A stretch of DNA of 5,599 nt from Caldilineae bacterium (lineage in GTDB: Bacteria > Chloroflexota > Anaerolineae > J102), in contig DUEQ01000096.1 of assembly GCA_011192085.1 (NCBI GenBank), forward strand, positions 1-5,599. The letters run 5' to 3'. How positions within the stretch are numbered: position 1 is the first letter of the stretch; every line of letters starts with the position of its first letter. This document shows, in pieces, positions 1-5,116 of this stretch. The notes beneath the pieces are model-generated. The model was not told the DNA's origin and did not search any database. It saw only the letters and a program-made list of their open reading frames with translations. A program made the translations under genes and the position numbers.

Positions 1-929
1 CCTTGTTGAGAACCTTCGCGTTTGACGAGATAATCCAATTGGTGGGCGATGTAGAGGAGTTCTCCCCGTTCGATTTGAGCGTGACGCATCTGCGCCCATG
101 CATCCACCTGCGCCCGATCCAGCTCAGGATGTCCGGCCAGCTCGCGGTGTACGGTGTGGATGATGGCGTGGAGGAAGTAGGCTTCGTCGTCGGGATAGCC
201 ATCCTCGCGAGGGATGACCACCCAATCGGACGCGCCCGCGGCCAGGACTCTGGTCCCCGCTTTTTGCAATTGGGCGAACAGACGCCGTCCCGTCCGGCTA
301 TCGCCCGCTGGCCGCCCGTCGATGAACCGCGCGTCCATCGAGCGATGATACAGGGTCATGAGCCGGGCTTCGAACGTCTCGTCGGGGGTGGGCTCGAAGA
401 GGGTGAGGCCGTCGAAGTTGATGGTGAAGTAGCCGAAGCCGCCCGGTTCCAGCGTCGCCAGCAGCCGGGGCAGCGCGGTGGCGATGTCTACCAGGTCGAG
501 GAACGCGTGGGCGATGAGCAGGTCCCACGCGGCCTGCTGCTCCGGGCGCTGCACGAAGGTCAGCGCGTCCTCCGCGGCCAGGCTGAGGGTCATCTGGCGC
601 TGGGGGGTGTGCATCACAAAGCCTGTCTGGGTCTCCAGCACGCTTGCGCCCTGGCGTCGGGCCCAGGCCCGTAAGGTCTGCCGGGCGTGGATGATGTTCT
701 GGGGGGAGACGTCCACGCCGGTGTAGAGGATGTGCGGGTGGAGTCGCCATCGCCACAGGCGCTGGGCCATGGAGCCGATGCCCGCGCCCATCTCCAGCAC
801 GCGCAAGGGGCGGGCGTGCAGCGGACGCACGCCATCGGCCAACCTCGCCCACACATCCTTGTTCAGCGCCCGGTCATCCACCGCGACCTTGGCCGCGAGA
901 TAGCGTTGAAAATCATCGTAGGGAGGCAT
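1..929 (-). CDS. Class I SAM-dependent methyltransferase (3' end beyond the window)
   Basis: An uninterrupted minus-strand frame runs from an ATG at 929 to the left edge, giving 309 codons with no stop, so the C-terminus is missing. The Rossmann methyltransferase fold is clear. Motif I is VLEMGAGIG (residues 44-52), the acidic residue that usually contacts the SAM ribose is D73 in YTGVDVSPQN, a motif IV-like strand is WDLLIAHAFLDLVD (135-148), and LEPGGFGYFTINFDG (160-174) is the usual post-motif segment. The N-terminal FQRYLAAKVAVDDRALN segment is, from memory, shared with other uncharacterised bacterial methyltransferases. The start overlaps the end of the upstream glycosyltransferase gene by 17 bp in another frame, so translation is probably coupled; only a weak GAG-type ribosome site precedes it. 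The substrate is not readable from sequence. Its place after a pterin-synthase homologue and a glycosyltransferase suggests a small molecule or its sugar as acceptor, which is inference. The fold assignment is secure; the substrate is unknown. Confidence 0.88.
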   Translation of the reverse strand, partial: MPPYDDFQRYLAAKVAVDDRALNKDVWARLADGVRPLHARPLRVLEMGAGIGSMAQRLWRWRLHPHILYTGVDVSPQNIIHARQTLRAWARRQGASVLETQTGFVMHTPQRQMTLSLAAEDALTFVQRPEQQAAWDLLIAHAFLDLVDIATALPRLLATLEPGGFGYFTINFDGLTLFEPTPDETFEARLMTLYHRSMDARFIDGRPAGDSRTGRRLFAQLQKAGTRVLAAGASDWVVIPREDGYPDDEAYFLHAIIHTVHRELAGHPELDRAQVDAWAQMRHAQIERGELLYIAHQLDYLVKREGSQQ

Positions 930-2004
930 GGCTCATCTCGATGAGAAAGGCGCGAATGCGCGCGGCGGTTTCCTCCCAGGTGGGGTGCGTCAACCAGGTC
1001 TGGCGGGCCGCGACGCCCATGTGCCCCATTTCCCGCCGATGCTGATGCAGCCACCACAGCCGCGTGGCCAGCGCGTCTGCATCGCCCGGAGGGATGAGCA
1101 GGCCCGTCTCGCCCGGGCGGATGATCTCGCCCGCGCCGCCCGCTTCCGAGCCCACGGCAATGAGGCCGTAACCCATGGCTTCGAGATAAACGATGCCGAA
1201 CCCCTCATGTTGCGAGGGCACGGCCAGCGCGTGGTGCGAGGCGTAGAGCTGGTGCAGGACCGCGTCAGACACGGGCCCGCGCCAGTCGATGCGGGATTCC
1301 AGCCCCAGCCGTCGGGCCTGGGCCCGCACATGGCGACTGTACCTGGCGTTGAGCGCGGCGTCGCCCACGACTGTGAGCTGGGCCATGGCGGACGGCAGGT
1401 GGGCCAGCGCGTCCAGCAGGATGTGCAGGCCCTTGCGGGGGATGAGGTTGCCCACGAACAGGAGGCGCAGGGGACCGGGCTGCTGCGCCCGGGCCTGGAT
1501 GTCGGCCTCGGAAAGGGGAGGGGCCTGGGCCTCGCGGCCAGGGTAGGCGACCACGCCTGGGCGCTCTATCCCGGCCAGGGACAGAACCGAGGCCTGGGTG
1601 GAGCGACTGTTGTAGATGAATCCATCCACCGAGCGCAGGTAGCGGGCCTCCACAGCCCGGTAGAGGGGCATGAGCGGGGGGGCGTGGGCTTCGTCGCTGC
1701 GCAGATGATGCACCAGCGCCATGATGGGCGCGGGGACGCGCGTTCGCAGATCGCGGTTGCGCAGGAACAGGGAGGGGTGATTGAGTTCATCCTGGATGAG
1801 GATGTCCAGCCGGGCGCGTGCCATGGCGTCTGCCCAGGCCCCATCGAAGTTGTGCAGGATGCGGCGAGCGTAGTTTCGCCAGGGTTGGGAGAACAAGATG
1901 ACCTCGTCGCCCTGCTGGCGCAGGTAGGCGACCAGCTTGCGGTCGTACAGATACCCGCCCGACCGGGTTTCCAGGCTGCCGTAGATGACGAAGCCGATAC
2001 GCAT
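913..2004 (-). CDS. GT4-family (GT-B fold) glycosyltransferase
   Basis: A complete 363-residue protein of normal length for a retaining GT-B glycosyltransferase. The N-terminal acceptor domain (about 1-175) begins with MRIGFVIYG and a Gly-rich loop, RSGGYLYDRKLV (14-25). The C-terminal donor domain starts with FVGNLIPRKG (183-192). It carries the EX7E signature EGFGIVYLE (E267 and E275), which in GT4 enzymes contacts the nucleotide-sugar donor, followed by GGAGEIIRPGETGLLIPPGD (289-308), typical of the family. No signal peptide or membrane helix is visible, so it is likely cytosolic or peripheral. The ATG lies 5 bp after the stop of the pterin-synthase gene, and the 3' end overlaps the methyltransferase start, so it sits inside an operon. 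Donor sugar and acceptor cannot be told from sequence. A pterin acceptor is a reasonable guess from context, since GT4-type enzymes that glucosylate tetrahydrobiopterin are known in cyanobacteria. A lipid or cell-surface glycan role remains possible. Confidence 0.93.
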   Translation of the reverse strand: MRIGFVIYGSLETRSGGYLYDRKLVAYLRQQGDEVILFSQPWRNYARRILHNFDGAWADAMARARLDILIQDELNHPSLFLRNRDLRTRVPAPIMALVHHLRSDEAHAPPLMPLYRAVEARYLRSVDGFIYNSRSTQASVLSLAGIERPGVVAYPGREAQAPPLSEADIQARAQQPGPLRLLFVGNLIPRKGLHILLDALAHLPSAMAQLTVVGDAALNARYSRHVRAQARRLGLESRIDWRGPVSDAVLHQLYASHHALAVPSQHEGFGIVYLEAMGYGLIAVGSEAGGAGEIIRPGETGLLIPPGDADALATRLWWLHQHRREMGHMGVAARQTWLTHPTWEETAARIRAFLIEMSHASLR

Positions 2005-2009
2005 CTCAC

Positions 2010-2396
2010 TTACTCACAAGGTCTTTCCAGGCGATAGGATGCGGATGCGATGGCGTTTTCCCAGATGCGAACTTGCACCGCGCAGATGTTGGGGGAGCGT
2101 AGCCCGTCGGAGAGGCGCTGAGCGACGATGCGGCAGAAGTGTTCGATGCTGGGATTCAGTCCCTGGAACTCGGGTAGATCGTTCAGGGTTTGGTCGCGAT
2201 AGCGGGCTACGAGGTCATCGAGCAGGGCTTCGACATGGACGATGTCCACGAGATACCCGTGCTGGTCCAGCTCGAAACCTTCCAGGGTGGCTTCCAATCG
2301 GTAGAAGTGGGAGTGAAGGTTGTTTTCCGGGCCCCAGTCGCCGCCAATGAGGTAATGTCGGGCGACGAAGCTGCGTTGGATGGATAGGGTGTACAT
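2010..2396 (-). CDS. 6-pyruvoyl / 6-carboxytetrahydropterin synthase (PTPS/QueD) homologue, divergent active site
   Basis: A 128-residue protein with the size and layout of the PTPS/QueD family, whose members act on 7,8-dihydroneopterin triphosphate. The zinc-binding histidines are present: H14 (FVARHYL), and H28 with H30 (NNLHSHFYRLE). NPSIEHF (81-87) and the substrate-anchoring glutamate E113 in VRIWENA also match the family. Two catalytic positions differ. The usual cysteine four residues before the HxH pair is E24 (GPENNLHSH), and the usual Asp-His of the LDHxxLN motif reads R67-D68 (YRDQTLND). A Glu for Cys change is known in PTPS-III enzymes, which yield 6-hydroxymethyl-7,8-dihydropterin, so the product may not be that of QueD. 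No other queuosine genes (queC, queE, queF) are visible. The ATG at 2396 follows the dehydrogenase stop by 7 bp with only pyrimidines before it, so it probably relies on translational coupling. Family membership is secure; the precise reaction is not. Confidence 0.9.
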   Translation of the reverse strand: MYTLSIQRSFVARHYLIGGDWGPENNLHSHFYRLEATLEGFELDQHGYLVDIVHVEALLDDLVARYRDQTLNDLPEFQGLNPSIEHFCRIVAQRLSDGLRSPNICAVQVRIWENAIASASYRLERPCE

Positions 2397-2403
2397 GGGA
2401 GGG

Positions 2404-3441
2404 TTAGTCTTTCGTAGGATATTGGAGGATGATTTGGAGATGTTCCTGGGGTTGGGTGTGGAGGAGGGCGTAGGCCTGTGGAGCCTGGTCGAAGGCCACG
2501 CGATGGGTGATTAGCTCCGCGGGATGGAGCCGCGCCAGCCAGTCCCACGCGATGCGCAGCCGCCGGGCCTTGCTCCAGCGCCCGCGCAGCCGGGGTGCGA
2601 GGGTGCTTACCTGGCTGCTGATCAGCCGGATGCGGTTGCGATGAAAGTCGCTTCCCAGGTTTAGGCGCATGGGCTTGCGTCCATACCAGCTTCCGATGAG
2701 GATCCGGCCCGCGAAGCCGGTGATGTCGATGGCTTGTTGCAGGGCGTCGGGCGCGCCCGAAAGCTCCATGCTGAGATCGGCCCGGCCTGCGGGGTCATGA
2801 TCGCGCAGGGCTTCTTGTAAACGCGCCAGGATGTCCGGCTCCGTCGGGTCGAGGCTGGCATCCGCGCCCCAGGCCAGGCTCATCTCCCGTCGCAGGGGAT
2901 AGCGATCCAGGGTGAGAAGCTGGGCTAGTGGCGTCCGGGCCAGCAGTCCGGTGGTGAGCAGCCCCACGACTCCTTGTCCGAAGACCACCACCTGCTCCCC
3001 AATCAGGGGCTCGGCGTCTTGCAGAAAGTTGACCGCGGTCTCCATGTTGGGCAGAAAGAGCGCATCCTCGGGCGGCAGGTCGGGCGGCAGGGGGTGCAAC
3101 GAGGCGGGGTTCACCCAGAAGTGGCTTTCGTGGGGATGAAAAGCGAACACCCAGCGCCCGATCCACGCCCGACTCCCTTTATCCGCGACATCGATCACCT
3201 GACCCGCCAGGCTGTAACCATATTTGAGGGGAAAGGCGAGCGAGCCGGTCAGATCGTCGATGGTCGCGTCCGCGGCCATGTCCTCGGGAGCCTGGCCCCG
3301 ATAGATGAGCATCTCGGTGCCCGCGCTGATAGCGGAGAATCGGGCCGCGACCAGCACCTGGTCCGGCTTCCCCGCGGGCAGGGGCTCTGAGCGGACCTCG
3401 ACCTGGGAAGGAGCGGTGAAATAGAGGGATAAGCGTTGCAT
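2404..3441 (-). CDS. MDR-superfamily dehydrogenase/reductase lacking zinc ligands (often named 'zinc-binding alcohol dehydrogenase')
   Basis: A complete 345-residue medium-chain dehydrogenase/reductase. The N-terminal GroES-like domain (about 1-145) begins LYFTAPSQVEVRSEPLP and holds SAISAGTE (36-43), the counterpart of the CGTD motif. The Rossmann domain has VVVFGQGVVGLL (151-162) for dinucleotide binding, and D179 at the end of the second strand suggests NAD(H) rather than NADP(H). The protein contains no cysteine at all: the catalytic Cys is Ala/Ser, the usual GHE is GYS (75-77), and the four-Cys structural zinc lobe is absent. It is therefore probably a zinc-independent reductase of the BchC-like branch, despite the usual automated name. 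A His-rich patch, FHPHESHF (101-108), is notable. This is the first gene of the minus-strand operon, directly behind a candidate promoter. The start is supported by the family-typical N-terminus although no Shine-Dalgarno precedes it. The likely role is redox tailoring of the compound made by the downstream genes, which is inference. Confidence 0.92.
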   Translation of the reverse strand: MQRLSLYFTAPSQVEVRSEPLPAGKPDQVLVAARFSAISAGTEMLIYRGQAPEDMAADATIDDLTGSLAFPLKYGYSLAGQVIDVADKGSRAWIGRWVFAFHPHESHFWVNPASLHPLPPDLPPEDALFLPNMETAVNFLQDAEPLIGEQVVVFGQGVVGLLTTGLLARTPLAQLLTLDRYPLRREMSLAWGADASLDPTEPDILARLQEALRDHDPAGRADLSMELSGAPDALQQAIDITGFAGRILIGSWYGRKPMRLNLGSDFHRNRIRLISSQVSTLAPRLRGRWSKARRLRIAWDWLARLHPAELITHRVAFDQAPQAYALLHTQPQEHLQIILQYPTKD

Positions 3442-3470
3442 GGGATGGGAGACGGGATGAGAGTGACACC

Positions 3471-3500
3471 ATTATCCTAGGAAAGCCTCGCCGCATGCAA
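3471..3500 (-). promoter_or_regulatory. Candidate sigma-70-type promoter of the minus-strand operon
   Basis: On the minus strand, GATAAT (3471-3476; five of six matches to TATAAT) is preceded after 18 bp by TTGCAT (3495-3500; three of six matches to TTGACA). This would start transcription roughly 20-25 nt before the dehydrogenase ATG at 3441. The short leader between them is pyrimidine-rich and has no Shine-Dalgarno. The -35 match is weak, so this is a plausible but unproven call. Confidence 0.45.
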
Positions 3501-3528
3501 CATTTGCTGGCTCCCTTTTTTCCCTGCC

Positions 3529-3557
3529 TTGACAACCCCGCCAACTCCTGCTAAGCT
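3529..3557 (+). promoter_or_regulatory. Candidate sigma-70-type promoter with extended -10, plus strand
   Basis: A perfect -35 hexamer TTGACA (3529-3534) is followed after 17 bp by TAAGCT (3552-3557), with TGc directly upstream forming an extended -10 (3549-3551). The expected start is near the G run at 3564-3566. The -10 itself matches TATAAT at only three positions, compensated by the TGn. It is divergent from the operon promoter, with the two -35 elements about 30 bp apart, and it points into the structured leader ahead of the release-factor-like gene. Confidence 0.6.
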
Positions 3558-3563
3558 GTAGTT

Positions 3564-3796
3564 GGGAGACATGAGGAGAAGATGTTGCGGTCCTCGATGC
3601 CCACTGCGTCTGGATGAATGCTATCGAACGCTTTTTGACACGTTGGCGCCCTCTTTCGCTTCAGGCCCGTTCCTCCGCCTGAAGGCTTCTCCCCCATCTA
3701 ACTTTATGCAAGCCAACGCCAACCCCTTCTGCCTTGGTTGAACATTGGCGGCGCCTTTTGAGACCCTACGCGTCTGAAGGCGACCGCCGTTTTTTT
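3564..3796 (+). ncRNA. Structured leader with terminator: candidate attenuator/riboswitch-like element or small RNA
   Basis: About 230 nt lie between the predicted start (about 3564) and the T-run of a strong intrinsic terminator, with no convincing reading frame. A perfect 8-bp hairpin, CTTCAGGC (3659-3666) with GCCTGAAG (3677-3684), closes a 10-nt loop. Around it, GTTGGCG (3642-3648) can pair with CGCCAAC (3717-3723). A competing fold pairs GCCAA (3712-3716) with TTGGC (3745-3749), supported by an inner CAACC/GGTTG stem (3720-3724 with 3736-3740). That second fold would occupy the 5' arm of the terminator, so the two are mutually exclusive, as expected for an attenuator. I checked by eye for T-box, TPP, cobalamin, c-di-GMP, yybP-ykoY, Mg and SRP RNA signatures and found no match. 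The alternative is a free-standing small RNA. The ends and the function are inferred. Confidence 0.45.
3747..3796 (+). terminator. Strong rho-independent terminator inside the leader
   Basis: GGCGG (3747-3751) pairs with CCGCC (3784-3788) and CGCCTTT (3752-3758) pairs with GAAGGCG (3776-3782). The result is a 12-bp GC-rich stem broken only by a bulged A at 3783. A further GAC/GTC pair (3762-3764 with 3772-3774) extends it to a 7-nt loop. One G and then seven consecutive Ts (3790-3796) follow. This is a textbook intrinsic terminator, but it sits about 185 nt downstream of the predicted plus-strand promoter and about 140 bp before the coding sequence, not after a gene. Confidence 0.75.
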
Positions 3797-3935
3797 ATGG
3801 AGCCGACGCCTCGCTCACCCCTCCCCGCTTTGCTGCATACGCGTCCCATCGCCCTGCCGGGTCTTTTTCACGCCGATCCGGGGACGGTCGTCCGCCTTTC
3901 TCTCAATCCCCCAACACATTCCACAGGAGGATGTC
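3797..3935 (+). other. Post-terminator untranslated region before the release-factor-like gene
   Basis: This pyrimidine-rich stretch has no supported gene. I see no convincing second promoter in it, which makes read-through from the upstream promoter the simplest way to express the next gene. A small GGAC/GTCC hairpin (3882-3885 with 3890-3893) is present but weak. Apart from the ribosome-binding site at its end, nothing else stands out. Confidence 0.4.
3925..3930 (+). promoter_or_regulatory. Ribosome-binding site AGGAGG
   Basis: A consensus Shine-Dalgarno lies 5 nt before the ATG at 3936 and fixes that start. It stands in contrast to the minus-strand operon, where Shine-Dalgarno sites are weak or missing. 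Confidence 0.85.
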
Positions 3936-5033
3936 ATGATTCGTGAAGCCGATCTACGCGAACTGGTTGAATTCGATGGCTCAGACAGTCCTGTGCTCAG
4001 CCTTTACCTCAACGTCGACCCCTGCACCACCACGCCTGAGGCGTATAAGCTCGCGTTGCGCAGCCTGTTGGAAAGCGCCACCGAGGCGGACCCCGCCGAT
4101 AAGGCGCGGATCGAGCGTTTCGTGGACCTGGAATATGATCGGCAGGCCCGCAGCATCGTGTGTTTTTCCTGCCAGAAAAAGGGGTTCTGGCGCGTTTTCA
4201 CCCTGAATGTGCCCGTAGAGAACGCGGTCACCGTGGCCCGACGCTCCCTGGTGCGCAAGCTGGTAGACCTGCTGAACATCTACGGGCGGTTGGGCGTCGT
4301 GGCCGTTGACAGGCAGGGCGTTCGCTTTTACGCATTTCACCTGGGCGAGCTGGAAGAGGTCGTGGGCGCGTTGGGCGAGGACGTCAAGCGCCACAAGCAG
4401 GGCGGTTGGGCCGCGTCCCGCTATCAGCGACACGAAGATGAGGCCGCGCGCAGCAATCTGAAAAGTTTTGTGGAACTCACCGACAGCTTCACTCGTCAGT
4501 ATGATTGGCAGCAACTCATTCTGGCGGGCTCGCGCGGCACCGTGGTCCAGTTCCAGGAGATGCTGCCCCATCACCTGCGCAAGCTGGTCATTGGAACCAT
4601 GCCTCTGGAACCCGACGCCTCCCTGCTCGAAGTGCGGGAAAAGGCCGAGGAGCTGGCCCGCCAGGCCTACGCTCATCGCACCTGTGCTCTGGCTGAGGAC
4701 CTGGTGGTGCAGGCCAGCAAGGGGGAGATGGCCGTGATGGGCCTGGACGCCACCCTGGAAGCATTGCAGCAAGGCCAGGTCTATCAGCTTCTCTTCACCG
4801 AGCACTACGCGCCCCCCGAAGGCGTCGTCAAGCGCTGCCTCAACTGCAATTATCTCACCGCAACCGAGAGCGACCATTGCCCCCTGTGCGGCGGCGACAT
4901 GCGGCCCATAGTGGACCCCGTGAACAACATCGCCCGCCGGGCCATCGCTCAGGGCGCTCAGGTCCTTGTGCTGGGCGCGGACAATCCCCTGGAAAAAGCG
5001 GGTGCATCCATCGGCGCTTTTCTGCGTTACTAA
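3936..5033 (+). CDS. Archaeo-eukaryotic release-factor-like protein (baeRF / Vms1-like family) with C-terminal zinc ribbon
   Basis: A complete 365-residue protein resembling bacterial homologues of aRF1/eRF1. The N-terminal region opens with SPVLSLYLNVDP (18-29), typical of the baeRF family. The middle domain (about 115-245) holds GGWAASRYQRH (156-166), at the place where eRF1 and Vms1 proteins carry their peptidyl-tRNA-reactive loop; the true GGQ tripeptide is absent. The C-terminal L7Ae-like domain has GLDATLEALQQGQVYQLLF (269-287), a zinc ribbon C301xxC304...C315xxC318, and the closing GASIGAFLRY (356-365), which closely matches the eRF1 C-terminus. Family members are thought to act at the ribosome in peptide release, rescue or hibernation, but most bacterial ones are untested. 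No signal or membrane segment is seen, so it is cytosolic. The start is set by AGGAGG. A long leader with an intrinsic terminator precedes it, suggesting conditional expression. The family call is strong; whether it hydrolyses peptidyl-tRNA is unknown. Confidence 0.88.
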   Translation: MIREADLRELVEFDGSDSPVLSLYLNVDPCTTTPEAYKLALRSLLESATEADPADKARIERFVDLEYDRQARSIVCFSCQKKGFWRVFTLNVPVENAVTVARRSLVRKLVDLLNIYGRLGVVAVDRQGVRFYAFHLGELEEVVGALGEDVKRHKQGGWAASRYQRHEDEAARSNLKSFVELTDSFTRQYDWQQLILAGSRGTVVQFQEMLPHHLRKLVIGTMPLEPDASLLEVREKAEELARQAYAHRTCALAEDLVVQASKGEMAVMGLDATLEALQQGQVYQLLFTEHYAPPEGVVKRCLNCNYLTATESDHCPLCGGDMRPIVDPVNNIARRAIAQGAQVLVLGADNPLEKAGASIGAFLRY

Positions 5034-5035
5034 GG

Positions 5036-5075
5036 GGGGCGTCTGGTCGTTTGGTCGCCTGGTCGTTTGCTCGTC
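5036..5075 (+). repeat. Degenerate 8-bp tandem repeat (five units)
   Basis: Four clear units start at 5044, 5052, 5060 and 5068: TGGTCGTT, TGGTCGCC, TGGTCGTT and TGCTCGTC. A more degenerate unit, GGGGCGTC, precedes them at 5036. The array begins 2 bp after the release-factor-like gene's stop and fills about half of the 83-bp spacer. It is not a hairpin, and no terminator is seen here, so the downstream gene could be read through from upstream. Confidence 0.6.
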
Positions 5076-5116
5076 GGTAACAGACTTCTTGTAGAGGGAG
5101 TCCACGCGTTTTCGTC

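Noticed and set aside
3..674. Plus-strand frame across the methyltransferase
   Set aside because: The minus strand in this region gives a continuous methyltransferase with motif I. The plus translation has low-quality composition and no family features.
298..852. Minus-strand frame overlapping the methyltransferase
   Set aside because: It is rich in Arg, Pro, Ala and His and out of frame with the true methyltransferase reading frame, whose codon register I verified at several ATG positions.
928..2037. Long plus-strand frame (369 codons) antisense to the glycosyltransferase gene
   Set aside because: Its translation is Gly/Arg/His/Gln-rich with no family motif, while the opposite strand encodes a complete GT4 protein with EX7E. 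It is a by-product of GC-rich codon use.
3635..3663. Second TTGACA (3635-3640) as another plus-strand promoter
   Set aside because: No -10-like hexamer lies 16-18 bp downstream (the sequence there is around GCTTCA).
3736..3796. T-box element ahead of the terminator
   Set aside because: The conserved TGGNACCGCG antiterminator sequence is absent; the similarity is limited to a TTGG and a following terminator.
3734..3946. Small plus-strand frame (70 codons) with a TTG start just before the release-factor-like gene
   Set aside because: It has no ribosome-binding site, would run straight through the terminator stem, and its product resembles nothing. A leader peptide is not excluded but not supported.
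3981..5105. Minus-strand frame (374 codons) antisense to the release-factor-like gene
   Set aside because: No recognisable motif or ribosome site, and its start lies over the octamer repeats. The plus strand has a convincing family match and AGGAGG.
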